From Phytoseiulus persimilis (taxonomy: Eukaryota > Arthropoda > Arachnida > Mesostigmata > Phytoseiidae): 64,000 nt of DNA. Position numbers and translations under genes: made by a program. How positions within the stretch are numbered: position 1 is the first letter of the stretch; every line of letters starts with the position of its first letter. The notes beneath the pieces were generated by a model. The model was not told where the DNA came from, searched no databases, and saw nothing but the letters and a program-made list of their open reading frames with translations. Positions 46,201 to 58,241 of this stretch are shown one piece after another. Location: contig CM075102.1 in assembly GCA_037576195.1 (NCBI GenBank), positions 10,044,001 through 10,108,000 of the forward strand. The letters run 5' to 3'.

Positions 46201-46226
46201 TATTCTCAACTTACCTTGGAAGGCAT
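40213..46226 (-). CDS. USP48: Ubiquitin carboxyl-terminal hydrolase 48
   Basis: Cysteine protease that removes ubiquitin from substrates. Twenty coding exons, 5' to 3': 46226-46215, 46091-45967, 45819-45639, 45545-45476, 45364-45283, 45193-45081, 44984-44803, 44706-44602, 44507-44408, 44326-43961, 43720-43464, 43225-43076, 42911-42725, 42324-42142, 42023-41779, 41690-41308, 41206-41022, 40926-40831, 40539-40408, 40293-40213 (TAA). All phases agree except one extra A in a seven-A run at 42857-42863. The product is about 1077 residues (human 1035). Cys box GLKNLGATCYLNSLLQ gives catalytic Cys near residue 99; His box is GHSANSGHYIANV; the zinc Cys pairs CESCG and CGTC are present. Then come the DUSP-region pieces (LCRECVALLG, VNGKSLQSWPKL, RCTHGNLAID, ALICSHGK) and a C-terminal ubiquitin-like domain (QVILNGTKLLRDIDGE). 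The intron after 43076 has a GC donor. A 100-bp insertion sits in the intron 43721-43960. Confidence 0.96.
43801..43900. mobile_element. 100-bp MITE-like insertion in a USP48 intron
   Basis: The left end CAGCGGCGTAGCGAGG and the inverted right end CACTGGCGTAGCGAGG agree at 14 of 16 bases and bound exactly 100 bases. Both resemble the termini of the 18332-19656 segment. No coding capacity. Target-site duplication not evident. It is in the intron between USP48 exons 10 and 11 and does not touch coding sequence. Confidence 0.55.
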
Positions 46227-49200
46227 GTTGAGGTCACGGGGTGCACTACTCAAGCTCCTTTGTGAAAACTGAAAGTTTTAGATCGCCATGAGTCCTATAC
46301 AAGGGTTATTCCTGCCTGTCCGTCACATCCCTAACTAGAGGCTCGAGTATTGATCCCGCACTTTCTGCTATCTCCGCAAGGATTATTCAGTGCATCGAAC
46401 AAGCGTTCAGAAGGTCCACGTTCCCGGTATGTACTCGTCGATATGTCAGAGCATGTGTGTATTTCCCGCGCACTTCGGATGCTCGGGCGGAGAAGCTCCT
46501 CCTTTCCCCAAGACTCCACCAACACTTGTGAAGACACGAAGACTTTCCCCCAGTTCCAATCAACCGAGAAAACAAGAGGAAGACACGAGCGGAATCGTGA
46601 CACGGATTCGGCTCAATTAGAGAGAGGACTCGCACGTAGAGTGAGACCCAGGCAGTTTACGAAGGGAGCGGTTGACAACAGGGTTTGCAGATCTCGACGG
46701 CGTTTTCCCATCTCAGCGATCAATACAGTATCAGCGATAATTTGACGATTGCTCGAAGACTGTGAAAATCGGCACCTGCTTATTCGCCTGAAGGATCCTG
46801 AGCTGAAGATTTAGAATGCGACTGACAGGATGCGCTCCCCGGACTGATAGTCCAAATGGTTCGGCGCATGCTGTCTCACTGTCAACCATAAGGCGTGAGA
46901 AATTCTTGGTGGTGCACATTCTCCGAGCTCGATTGGCATCGCTGATCGCAACCAGAGTGACGACGATCCCCGTTCCCAAGGTCCAAGTGGAGCCGCATTG
47001 ATGTCGAAAACAAAAGGCTCGTCAACTTCCATCAACGCGACAGCGAGCTTTCTTATCAACACCTCAACGGGCTCAGCGAGACTTGTCAGAAGAAGGGGAG
47101 TCGATCGGAGAAATACGCCTCGGTTTGGGCGGGCACTCTTAGGGCCTCTACGAACGGTCGGTGCCCGCCTCCGACTGAAAACGAAGAGTTCTGAGCGCAG
47201 TGTAGACAAAAAATCTTGCTGACACCTGGATACATGTCCTCGTGCTTTCCGTCATCTCCGCGTCTTTAGAAATTGTCTGGGCAAGTTGGAAGCCTGTCAA
47301 AAAATAACGGAGGAAACTTCGGCCGGCGTTCGGAGCTCTTCACGAGGGTAGAACATGATGACAGCTTTCGGGGTCCTGCGGATCTCTCACACACTCACCC
47401 GTGGATTGCATCCGGCGTCTTAAATGGTCGGCCTTAGATGTCAGATACGGATAAATTTTGCTCCGAGCCTCGTCGTCTGAGCTACTTCACTATTGTTCAA
47501 ACAAAGAATATACCCCGCGAAATTCGTCACTGGTTGATCCTGGATGTCACGAAACATGGATTCTTCTGACGCTTTGAATCAAATTCTTGATTCATTCGCC
47601 GGTAAAATGGTTGCCGCATCCGCTGCCTCTAAAAATGAAAACACTGTACAACCCGTCCGCCGCTGCCGATATGGTTGGTGTTCTATTCTATTGACGCTCC
47701 GTCCTTGTTGTTATTATTATTGTCGGAAAGAGCATGCGAGGAGCGAGCGGCAGCCGTTGGGTCGTTGAAGGAAGCAATATGGCGGATCGCAGACTGATCA
47801 CAGAGGGGGATGGACGTATCCGTCTCGAACTCCGGTATGATGTAAGCTTTATGAATTTCCGTCTCCATTGGTGACGCGAAGTCCCAAACCAGCAGTGAGA
47901 TAACCCAGATGGCAGTCATATCGGCCCGAAGCTATTCGCTCCCTGAGTTGCCTCTTGAGGCTCGGGCCGATTCCGGAAACTCCACGACCTATTAGTCAGA
48001 TACAACTGAGATACTATCAGAGGGGTCGATCTATCACGACTCACCCGGGTTTCCAAATGAGCTGGTTGACTACACCGCACGCCTGTCCCCCGATTCCCAG
48101 TCAGATGGGACCAGTGTCCTTTATGAGTTCCTCCAGCTCGAGTGCCACCGTTATTCAAACGCCAGAATTTATGCCGAGGAAATTTTCTTGAATCAGACAG
48201 CACTGGCAGAGCTCCAGAACTCTCAAGAGGCTCTCGAAGCATGCGAATCCACCTCGATTTTTTCAAACTCAATCATATACGCGAATAGCCATCGATTGCA
48301 GTGCTGAATCCATCAATATTTCATTAGTGACTTTGTCCAGGACAAACTTGACATCGATAAGGATCTGGTTACGTGACTTTCAGCGCACCTCTGCTCCAGA
48401 GATAACTCACTCAGCCTTCTACCAGAGGGAAAGTCATTCCCAGGGCCAAGATATCGTGAAGCTCGTAGATAAGTACGTTCATTCCTCGCTCTCATCGTTG
48501 CAGCCGGCCGATTTCGGGCCTGGATGCTTTCCCTCCACAACGTGTATCCAGATTTCCGTTCCTGAGATGCGAAGGAGTCGAAAGAAACCCCAAGTTCATT
48601 TATTCGACATCCGCTTGTGTGAGTTCTCCGTCAGTCGAAATGCGCTAGCGTGAACTGGGAAACGTTCCAAGCAGTGTCAATCTATGACTAATTTCTTCAC
48701 TGCGACTGTAGATACGGGAAATCAATAGAGGAAAAAATCGCGAATCCACCCTCGGAAGAATTTACCTTCTAGATATGGCTCCCCATTCAGCTAACCTTCC
48801 TCCGCATGAATCAGTTCCTATAATTGAAGATCTTCTGTGATGAAGTGGTCACTGCATTGTAGTTCAGTAGAAGAGTCCTCTTCCGCTCATGCTTCATCCA
48901 TGAGCAGAGGCGGATTTGGGCGGCAGATTTTTGAGTGAATGATTTTCGGAAGGTGCCGATTCTCGATCAAAGCAGCTCCATGAGGACAACAGATCCTCTG
49001 AATTATTCAGTTCCTCGCCGATTCGTTGACAAGCGCCCACCCGAGCTCCGACTCCGAAGCATTTCAATATCCTCATCATGCGGACTGCCGTTTCCGTTCC
49101 GAATTCCGGAGAGAGGGGGAACCATCAAAAAAAAAATGTTTCCCAGATCACGCGTCCACGGCGCGGGGGTCTGGAATCGTCCCAGAGGTAATTGGACCTG

Positions 49201-51200
49201 GACCCGTACCTGGACATAATTTTCGGAGTACAGAAATTCATCTTTCGTACTCCGGAGAATGATGTCTACTCGTACCTCTCAGAAGAAGGGGGGGGGGGGG
49301 CAATCTTGCTCAGCGTTGGGGCGGTAATTTCCCGAATCCGTCTGTGCATGAGCGAAACATATGTCACAGGATGATATTGAGCAATCCGATATGGTGTCGA
49401 CTCCGCTTCCATTGATGATCGTATTCGTTGAGTGGCAGAATGAAACCCTTCCACCTAATCTTCGTGAAGCCTCGAGGGAGGAAAAGTGCGTTCTCGTCAA
49501 TCACCTCCATGACGCGCACTGGTTCAGCGAATTAGTTGGGATCACAGTCAAGAGATTGTGCTTTCCCGATCGAGTTTCCTTTTCAATCGAAGAGTCCCCT
49601 CGATCTCGCGAGCTCTGGCGGCTCACCTCACGTAGAGAACATACGATTCGTACATGGGCTCGAGAGGCGCTTCTCGCTCGCGAAGGATCCGATGCGAATG
49701 GTAACCGAACGTATCCACGGTTATCAGCTTGCCCGCATCAACAAGAGCTCTCGTGCTTATGAATAACAACGTGAACCCTGCATCCGTCCTTAATGGGGCA
49801 CTTATATTGGGATTTACATCGATAATAAGATATATTTAGTTCCACGCGTGTGTCGATCGCGAGATACCAAGATCATCATTACAGCCCTTACTTCCGAGCA
49901 TGTGATTAACTATTTGATGAATGAATGCTTCTTGAACGTTCGGGCTCTAGTTATTGCGCAGTGGATCCCCAGAGAACTTATCGTGATCTTTCCACGGGCA
50001 AATCGTATCGACCATGGTTTTTCACGATACGTCAGTATTGAAGCCGACTCGTATAATGAAGAAGAACTGGATTTCGAGTTCGAGATTACCCTGCTGTGTC
50101 TCCGTTCCATTCATACGCATGGAAATGAAAAATATCGTCATAATTCATCATCGGAAATAAGACGTGCCGCGCGAGCCCACATAGGGCATCAGGCTGACGG
50201 TCTTTCCTAGTGACGAAGGTTCCAATGCAGACCACCGGAATTCACCCGGAGGGGAAAGAGCCGGACTCAGTGGTGCGCGGTCGCCAATGCCTGGTTCAGA
50301 GAATAAGTTTCTCTGCCCTCCACTGCCTCGTTTCAATCGTCGTTATCTTTCCCTGGCCATCCAAGCTTGCGCGTGCCCGAGGATTTCGGAGAAGATCACA
50401 AGGACCACGGGGAGCGAGGTCCTCCCCAGCGAATCCTCCCTAACCTGTAGACGAACCATTTCTTCATCATGTGATGGATGGTTGATACTAGAAACCGTGG
50501 GATTGCTCCGAGTCGAATCAAAATAGCCAGCGATTGGTTTCGTGAATGACACGTTCCTGGGGACTCCTTGATGACCAATCTTACTGCCCTTTTTTGCTGA
50601 AATTACTCCTCCTTTATGTCCCCATGCGCGTATCGTACAGGTCTCGGAACCTGTTTTGAGCGTTTCTCTCCCCCTGACATAAATGCGTTCATCTGTGATT
50701 CATAGTACCGGAGTCAAGCGGACCTACGATAGCCGGGAGCGGTCAAAGCTGATGTTTGCGGCCTCATGCTCCCAGGGAGGAAAAGGAACAACCTGCCGGC
50801 CGAACGCTGATTCGGGAGCACCTTCGTGACCCCAAGTATCGAAGGAGTATTTGTCGGGCTGATTCGATCGGAGATTAGTTCAAGTAGGACCCTCTCGCCT
50901 GACATCTGGGCTTCGGCGGTGGAGCATCAATCTATGCGCGGCATTTACTTCCTCTCATCGAAAATTCAGGAGTCAACATTTGTCTCGCGAACTCCGGCCT
51001 GAACTCGCTCGATCGCCATCTGAGAACTCAGGAACTGTGATCGCAAGCCGGAAACAGCCCGAGGAGTCGACGTCTGCATTTGTCGCGGCGGCAAATTCGA
51101 ATGGGTTCCGTCTCTCCTGCTCTCAGCTGGGCAGCTGGCTTGGGAGAAGTGATCAGACAGCCGAGACGCTCTGAACGAGGCCGTCGAGGAATTCGAGACG
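46227..51200. other. Gene-poor 5-kb stretch upstream of USP48
   Basis: No family recognised. The best open frames are minus 46811-47209 (132 codons), plus 49361-49762 (133 codons, with MIVFVEWQNETLPPNL near its start) and plus 49848-50210 (120 codons). None has motifs or clear splice partners. A G run lies at about 49288-49298. Confidence 0.4.
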
Positions 51201-51381
51201 ATGTCATCGCCCGTTCCGGGATCCAAATCGATCTTCTGGCTAGCATTTCTTCTCATAGTTCTTCGATTGAGCGGTGTCGCCAGTGATAACGAGCTCCATG
51301 AGGAGAGAACGCACGATGGTGCCGTTTCGCCGAATCAAGCAATTGAAGACCGCTTGCTCCTCGGAGTCAGTTCTATTCTCG
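51201..51381 (+). CDS. First exon of a predicted secreted protein
   Basis: An ATG frame of 60 codons ends at a canonical donor (CTCG|GTGAGT, phase 1). Residues 11-27 form a hydrophobic core (IFWLAFLLIVLRLSGVA) after a Lys/Ser start, a typical signal peptide with cleavage likely after GVAS. The mature part is acidic (NELHEERTHDGAVSPNQ). No family is recognised and I could not find the next exon with confidence before RCN2, so the gene could be a short secreted peptide or continue weakly conserved to the right. Confidence 0.45.
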
Positions 51382-53038
51382 GTGAGTTTGAACTTCCTGA
51401 GCGGCGAATAAGATAGAAACGGAACGAAGGCTCGGTCGTCTGGGTCTTTCGGCATCTTCGATTTGGCTCCGACACGTCTTTTCATCAAACATTTCATGGC
51501 CAAGGAATCTGTGTCTGAGCCGCTCTCTCCCCAGAGCGACCATCTCACTGATCACCGTGTGACCGTTTTGAATTGGAGGTCTCGAGATCCCCCGACGTTC
51601 CCGTATCAAGTTTCTCCAAGGGGAGATTGTGGGTGGTTTGCACATAATTCCATACAGAAGGTTGAGCAGTTGCTCCTGTTCCATGTGGAATGGGAGAAGC
51701 AACTACCTTTGAAAGGTTCGGCCGCTCTTGCTTCAACCGTTGGCATAAACTATGAAGATTTATGCTCTGGTTCCGGTATAGGTCTCATTGAAGAGTCAAA
51801 AACGATCATATTGTGACTATCTCGGATGGAAAACTCACCCAGAGAGTACTTTTTCAATGAATGATCGAATATATTTGCTTTTCTCACGGTTTCCTGGAAA
51901 TTTCGCGGGGATGACGCATTTGGAAGTTTCTGATTTCCATGTTTCTCGAGTGGCATGCTCGGCTCACCCTGGACCCAGAAGCGGAGAATCATGGGGACCT
52001 ACGTTTTTGGATAAACGCATCTGTACACATATTTCTAGTCGAGCGAGAATTGAGATAGGTTGACTTGAAGCGGTCCAGCCCGATCTCAATGGCCTGTTTG
52101 CTGTGGCAAGACAGCCGTGAAGATGCGTTCTGGCTGATTGAAAGAGACGTCTCTATTATTCGCCTGCGACTGGAATCGAAGAGGGAATTTTGTTCTCTCG
52201 CTTATGAGTCTTCATTCTTGGAGAATAGAATTATCGGTCAGATGCATGTGTCAAGCCCCCCCCCCCTCATGAATTCAGTTATTGGACCGGTACGAATCGA
52301 TTAGAATTCTCGCAGTGACGAAGACTGTGAGTTGGAAGGGCAACATTCATCTAAAATCTGAGGAGGTTACTTCGAAGTGAACCATGAATAACATTGCAAG
52401 GTGATGCTGCGTGGCGCGCGGAAGTCGAAGAGACAGTTTTCTTCGTTCTGCCTGATCCGTGATCTATGACCATCCGTGTCGTTTCACTGTTTGAACTGAA
52501 AGGAAGTTCTAGTATAACTCATGAGTCCCGAGCTGGTGGAACGAGATTCGTGTTGCAGAAGCTAGTTCGGGGACTCGCGACTCCATCAGATGATAGAGGA
52601 GGCTGAACTTCACTCGATGACTTTCCGGGCGGAATGTCCTTGTGAGCTGCTTTTTTTCGCTGCGCTGCAGCTGTCGAGTTCCGCTAGGTTCCCGGTACCG
52701 GAGGTTGGAGGAGAACTGAGGTTTTGCAATCTCCTCAACGTTTTTCAAACAGTCATCATCGATGACTGGAATGAGGAGAGTATGGACCGGTCTAACTGCC
52801 TTGAAAACTCGACCAGCATAAAGTTCTCCGGAACCGTTGGCTTGTCGAAGTGTCGCTTCGTTGGACAACAAGCCGAAGTGCTGGTCGATGCGGTTTTTGT
52901 GTCTCTGTATTTTTTCTCCGTGAACCTATTGATTTCTTAACCTGTTTTTTTCCATTTTCACCTTTCTTCCTTCCCATTGCTTTCGGTAAAGCCAAAAGTC
53001 CGCCGAACTGGCAGTGTGGTTGTCACAGACGTCTGAAC
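51382..53038. other. No certain gene between the secreted-protein exon and RCN2
   Basis: Open frames on the plus strand (52065-52304) and minus strand (52509-52871, 120 codons; 52792-52995, Lys/Arg-rich) are coding-like in composition but unrecognised. Downstream exons of the 51201 gene would have to lie here. A C run is at about 52257. Confidence 0.35.
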
Positions 53039-56000
53039 ATGACGCGGGTAGCTGGTATTCTCGGTTTCGTGTGCTGCTTGTTTATCGTGGCCGTGCTCAA
53101 CTCAGGTAGTCGAGCTCAGGAAAATTCAGGTTGGTCCGTGGCTGCCACTCGAATCCTTCGAGGCCATACCCTGTGGATTCGTCGACGTGTCGGAGCAAAA
53201 TGCGCAAGGAATCGCCGAATATACCTCGTTTGCTGTTTCTCCGAGCAAACCATCGTTTTCTTTCGAGAAATTGAAGACTGGTTTTGCGGCGGATCTTTTA
53301 AAGTCGGCGTTTCCGTCATTTCAGGTAGCAAGAAGGAAGCCGAGCAGTTCGACGATTTATCGCCTGAGGAAGCCAAGAAGAGACTTCGAGGAATTGCGAA
53401 ACGGATGGACGCCAATCAGGATGGATATGTTGATAAGGAAGAAATGAAGAAGTGGATACTGAAATCCTTCACGTGAGTCACTAAACATTTGTCATGTCTA
53501 GGGAGGAACAGATCATCACCGAAAATCATGTATGATTTCTTGTCCGAGTGTCAGATCACGAAGCTCACTCGAAGATGCCATTGCTCAAAGGGAAGGAGAC
53601 AGCCGTGGATTAGCTGCAGCCGTGTGTTATCCATAGTACCGGAATCCGTACTCTTTTGTGATTCCCATGAGGCCTTGTCAATGATTCATTTGTTCAGTGA
53701 CAACTGAGCCATACGTTGTTCGGCCTTCGGAATGAATCTCAATTCGGTAGGACGCTACACGCAGAGTATCCGCGTAGTGAAACCAGGACCGTACTCTTTG
53801 AGAGACTCGCGAGGTCTGAGGGAAATAAAGAGAGGCGTCGTTGGGCCTCATTCGATACCCCGTACCATGCCTCGACACCGCTGGCACTCGCGACATCCTT
53901 GGGCGCCGCGGCACACAGTTTGAAGAGCCCTCCTCTGGAGCGTAATTTCCCTCTTGAGAGCCGCAGACTCTGCCATGGACTCCTCGGAGTCGAACTCATC
54001 CGTGACAGGCTCCTCGATAGGCAGGATGGCAAGTTTGGCAGCCTCGCTCGCGACATCGTGGATTTGAACGGGTTCTTGGTTTTGGAAAGCTCCGTTCCCA
54101 TTCGGCAAACCGTATGCCAAGAGTCAGAGATCATGATCAAGTAACTTTAGAGAATGAGGTGGGGGGCGTTCAAGTCGATGAAGAGGGCGGTCACTGAATA
54201 CAACCCTCGGGATAGTTACACCCGCTGGTATCATCTTGGAACTTTTGCCCAGGTCTGCTCACTTTCTTCCGAGAAAGTTGACACAAATTCGATCATTCCA
54301 CTGCAAGAGTTCATCAACCCACTATTTGATTCCCATCTTACACATTACCCTTGCGGCAGAGCTTTTGAAAAGTTTTTAATCCTGCAACGGTTTCCCGTTT
54401 CACTACTACCTTAATTTCTTCCAGGTCTTTGGCTCTAGAGGAGGCGATAGAGCGTTTTGAAGACGCTGATCAGAACGGAGACAAACTCGTTTCTTGGGAT
54501 GAGCATGTTTTGGAATCTTTCGGGGATCTTAGGTTCGATAAAGAGGAGGCAAGTTGAACTTTAACCAGTTTACCATCGATCGATAAATTTTCGAGCTCAT
54601 CAGCTTCGGTGATACCTCGATGACAATATTTCCAGTAACGAGACCCAGGAGCCAGTATTGCAATGAATGAGGTGGATTCCAAATAAATACGATGCGGCAG
54701 CTTCGCGGAAGCCTCCAGTCGCCCTAGATTTGCAACGGCCCTCGCTGCCATCAGTTCTCTCGAAGTTGCACGGCGACAGTTTTCGTCTTCTTCTCAGCGA
54801 ATCAGCGTTCGACGTCGGCAACGGTTCTGATAAATTGAGGAAGATCGATCTGAACCGCTCAATGAGCCGAAGACGGTCGATGCCGTACCAGACAACCGTG
54901 TCGCGAGTGAGAGGCGGGAACCACTCTGTCGAACACCCTGTTAAGCGCACGAGACGTTATGGACCCCCACAAAGTTTGAAACATCGCTCCGCGGATGTCG
55001 CATCAGTGCCTCGAGTGTGCAATACCTTCCATCTCTCAACTCCCTTTGAGTCAGTGCGATGATCTAGGACTGCCCATCGTATCGAGCTATCTTTGTTCAT
55101 CCACCCCGGCCTTGAGGACCCGCGAGATCAGAGCTCCAGGACTGGAGCTTGCTTGCAAACCCTTCTTTTCAGGAGGTTTGAGAATGGAAAACCCGTTCCG
55201 CTCATAGAGGAAATGGGCTGCGTGGAGCAGTGAGGGAGCACTTGAAAGTCTTATCCAATACTAATGAAAAGAAGTTCGTAATGTTGATTCTTGTTCCCCA
55301 GGACAAAGCAGAAACTCAAGAGGCGATGGACGAGGAGCGTGAGATTTTTGATTTGGCGGACAAAGACAAGAACGGACTTCTCACTGTCGAGGAATATAGG
55401 AGGGTTGCTCAGCCTCAAGACTACCCTGAAATGCACAAATTGATCGTTACTCATGCCCTGCGAAGGAAGGATAGTGATGGAGACGGTGAGTTACCAGGAG
55501 CTCATCAAAAAATGCTCCTTGTTTCGTGTGGAACTCTCCTTTACGCTCGACGCATCTTTCCTCGGCGGGAGTTCTTGCGATATCTCCCGCGAGCATGTCT
55601 GAATGTCCAACTGTGGTTCCCAGGCAAGATATCCATGGAAGAGTTTCTCAAGGATGAAAAACTCTCGAAAGAGCATCTACTCGAAGAGCGGGAACGCTTC
55701 CAGTTTGAATTGGATGAAAACAAGGATTCCGTCCTCGATTTCAATGAATTCCATCGTTGGGTGATTCCAGACAACGAGTGAGTCCCGCTGGAAACTGAGT
55801 TGGTCTCTCTAACAAATACTCCATATTCCTGGCTGTTCCCACAGGGATAGTAAAATGAGGTTGATCTTCTTCCAGTCTAATCGCGGATCAAGAGGTTGAG
55901 CACTTGTTGATGAGAGCTGACGACAATGGCGATGGCAAGCTATCGATCGATGAGATCGTTGATCATCATGAGACTTTCGTTAGTTCCGAGGTGACGGACT

Positions 56001-56039
56001 TCGGGGAGCATCTCGTCAAGTTCAAGGACGAACTCTGAA
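53039..56039 (+). CDS. RCN2: Reticulocalbin-2 (ERC-55), CREC-family calcium-binding protein of the ER
   Basis: Calcium-binding protein of the secretory pathway lumen. Exons: 53039-53129 (signal peptide VAGILGFVCCLFIVAVLNSG), 53209-53280, 53325-53472, 54425-54548, 55302-55485, 55624-55777, 55876-56039 (TGA). Six EF-hand loops are visible, as in all CREC proteins: DANQDGYVDKEE, DADQNGDKLVSWDE, DKDKNGLLTVEE, DSDGDGKISMEE, DENKDSVLDFNE and DDNGDGKLSIDE. HRWVIPDN and SSEVTDFGEHL single out RCN2 from the other members. The protein ends in KDEL, a canonical ER retrieval signal (HDEL in human RCN2). The intron after 54548 has a GC donor (GAG|GCAAGT). The second exon is the least certain: 53130-53208 and 53281-53324 are short introns chosen for phase and fit. 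An antisense reading frame lies in the intron 53473-54424. Confidence 0.92.
53848..54120 (-). CDS. Unrecognised antisense open frame inside an RCN2 intron
   Basis: An ATG-started frame of 90 codons on the strand opposite RCN2, wholly within its third intron. The composition is protein-like: an Asn/Gln-rich start (GLPNGNGAFQNQEPVQIHD), an acidic middle (EEPVTDEFDSEESMAES), a basic helix (ALKREITLQRRALQTV) and a Cys-rich end (CRGAQGCRECQRC). A possible donor (ATG|GTACGG) before the stop would allow a following exon. No family recognised. It may be a nested gene or part of one. Confidence 0.35.
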   Translation of the reverse strand: MAYGLPNGNGAFQNQEPVQIHDVASEAAKLAILPIEEPVTDEFDSEESMAESAALKREITLQRRALQTVCRGAQGCRECQRCRGMVRGIE

Positions 56040-56306
56040 TCATCGCTCTACACTGAGAATGAGCCCCCCATCCCAGCCCACGATGGAGATTTTCACGAAC
56101 TCGACATCTCGATCGCTCACTAAATCTACAAGATCACCTGCATTGGGCAAAAGAGACATAGTCATGGAAGTCGAATTCCGGCATGAATCACTCCACATCT
56201 TCAGGGTCCATGAAGTTCAGAGTATTTTCTGGCCGGACCCAAGTTCGGTCAGCAGCATGAGCCGCTGCTTCGAACCGAGTATATTTATTGATTTCGCTCT
56301 GCTGTG

Positions 56307-56312
56307 AATAAA
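56307..56312 (+). promoter_or_regulatory. Poly(A) signal of RCN2
   Basis: AATAAA 268 bases after the RCN2 stop codon and about 350 bases before the ZDHHC16 start. Confidence 0.6.
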
Positions 56313-56665
56313 TTCTTCGAACTACTTGATCGTTCCCTATTCTGTTTGCCTGATCGACCGAATTTCAAAATATCGAATCCCTGCGCGGGAGGCTCCCGGA
56401 ACCTATATCCATAGCGCTTCGTCCACAGCGCGATATGTAAATGTGTCCCGAGACCACTGCCCTCGGACCGAAAACGGTCGATGCAGATGAGATGCCTGAG
56501 AATTCCATGGTTTCTCCGCATTGGAAGTGTCGGAGATCATCACGGCTGATTTCGAAGATGGGGTCCTGCGCTTCGCCCTCCTCCATGCGGTGCTCTCCTC
56601 TCATGCCCTTTCCCCAAACGCTCATCCTCCCAAAACAAACCTCGCCCGGACTTCGGGAGTAGAAA

Positions 56666-57706
56666 ATGTGTTCGAAACTGTCAAATGTCCCGATGATAAC
56701 TCTTTTACCAGGTCGGAGCCCCCGAGCTCTGTATCGGTTGGCCAGGTATACGATGGTCAGCCTCACCTACAACGCTCATGTCGACCTCGACTACATAGTG
56801 GACACTTTGCTGAACCCGGTGATGTTTCCCCTGCACAACTTGACCGCGTTCCTGGGCCCATATCTTGTTGCATTGGTGTTTCTCCTGCTGTCGTCGATAA
56901 TTGTGATCTGTTATGTTCTGGGAATAGAGTGGTATCTCAGACAGGAGCTTCCCAAAACGCTGGCCGTTGCGTTTGTCATTGGACATTATCTTCAAGTTTG
57001 CGTGTGGACCCACTTCTACAAAGGAGTTGTCACGAGCCCGGGTTATCCAACAGTGTATGACCCAACGAATGCCAATGTCTGCAAACGTTGTTTCTTCCCA
57101 AAACCAGCGCGAAGCCATCATTGCTCGGTGTGCAAGCGATGCGTTCTCAGGATGGACCATCACTGCCCGTGGTTGAACAATTGTGTTGGACTGAACACAC
57201 ACCGTCATTTCTACTTGTTCAGTTTTTTCACCCTGCTCGGCTGTATATTCATCGCAATATTTGGTCTGCCCGTTCTCTACGAGTTTCTGTTCATCGTTCG
57301 AGACGAGGAATATTTCGCGTCGGTTCCAGAGACCTATCTCGGAAGATGGGTTGTCTCGAAGACGTACTCGAGAATTGTGTGGTACACGCTCTTCATGGTG
57401 ACTTCTATAGGCCTCTGCGTCTTCGGACTGTTCTGCTGGCACACTCGTTTGATCGCAGCGAACGAAACCTCGATTGAGCATAAGCAGAACTATTTTGAGG
57501 AGAAGCGACTCGCGAAGCTCAACGTGAAATACGAAAATCCTTACAACAGGGGACTTCTGAGGAATTTTTCAGAAGTTCTGCTGTATGAAGACCAGAGGAG
57601 TTTATGGTGGATAATCATTCCCTTTCATCTCAAAGCTGACTCCTGGTTGGCAAACTCAGCGCACAGAATATTCGGCAAGGCTGCGAAAACGGGGAAAATC
57701 GTCTAG
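56666..57706 (+). CDS. ZDHHC16: Palmitoyltransferase ZDHHC16
   Basis: Integral membrane enzyme that attaches palmitate to cysteines of target proteins. A single open frame of 346 residues. Four hydrophobic segments at about residues 62-86, 98-118, 190-212 and 246-270 flank a DHHC zinc domain at about 139-175: [20 protein letters not shown] then [13 protein letters not shown], with the catalytic Cys167. The residues after the domain (NTHRHFYLF) and the later [11 protein letters not shown] and YENPYNRG agree with ZDHHC16 (human GETSIERHINKKE, FRNPYNYG). Two further Met codons at residues 10 and 30 could be the true start. The coding region has no intron, unlike the other housekeeping genes here. 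Same strand as RCN2, about 630 bases downstream. Confidence 0.93.
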   Translation: MCSKLSNVPMITLLPGRSPRALYRLARYTMVSLTYNAHVDLDYIVDTLLNPVMFPLHNLTAFLGPYLVALVFLLLSSIIVICYVLGIEWYLRQELPKTLAVAFVIGHYLQVCVWTHFYKGVVTSPGYPTVYDPTNANVCKRCFFPKPARSHHCSVCKRCVLRMDHHCPWLNNCVGLNTHRHFYLFSFFTLLGCIFIAIFGLPVLYEFLFIVRDEEYFASVPETYLGRWVVSKTYSRIVWYTLFMVTSIGLCVFGLFCWHTRLIAANETSIEHKQNYFEEKRLAKLNVKYENPYNRGLLRNFSEVLLYEDQRSLWWIIIPFHLKADSWLANSAHRIFGKAAKTGKIV

Positions 57707-57768
57707 TTCTTATGATACACAACCTGAAACGCTTCATTCCCTGTTATGTACATCACCTTGGAGCGCGG

Positions 57769-57774
57769 AATAAA
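57769..57774 (+). promoter_or_regulatory. Poly(A) signal of ZDHHC16
   Basis: AATAAA 63 bases after the ZDHHC16 stop codon. Confidence 0.7.
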
Positions 57775-58046
57775 GATCCATGCTCACATCTGACGGTGGG
57801 TAATAAACATACCATTTGTTTATTGATACAGGGAAGTATCTTGTTCGGATTCCCAACCAGCTCTATTATTATCAACCAATTTCGAAAATTAAAAACGGAA
57901 AGATTCCTCCTGATCCCAGCGACAAAACGCTCGCGAGAACGCGCAGATCGGTTTCGAGCCGGAGAAACGGTATTCAATACGAGGTACCACTAAATTGAGC
58001 CCTCAAGACCCCCTGCCGATCGGTCCCGACGCTTGTGCAGCAGATG

Positions 58047-58241
58047 CTAATGTCGGGAGACGCATGGAATGAAGCGACCAAGAAGTTGACCTGCATCCTT
58101 AGAAAGAAGGACACCTGCTCGCAAGCCGACTTGGATTCCCTCCTACTTCTCAGGGAAGCCGATTCCGGTTTCAATGATGGCAAAAGTTTCTCAATTCGAG
58201 CCAAACCACCCGACTACGAAGTAACCGGGTCGATCCGATAG
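58047..58241 (+). CDS. Unrecognised short open frame
   Basis: A frame open from 57999 with an ATG at 58047 encodes 64 residues with a balanced, helical-looking composition (GDAWNEATKKLTCILRKKD, ADLDSLLLLREADSGFNDG). No family match and no clear acceptor in front. It could be the end of a gene, a small protein or a relic of a mobile element. Confidence 0.25.
   Translation, partial: LMSGDAWNEATKKLTCILRKKDTCSQADLDSLLLLREADSGFNDGKSFSIRAKPPDYEVTGSIR

Noticed and set aside
52509-52871. 120-codon minus-strand frame upstream of RCN2
   Set aside because: Composition is ambiguous, no motif, and a frame of similar length lies opposite on the plus strand.
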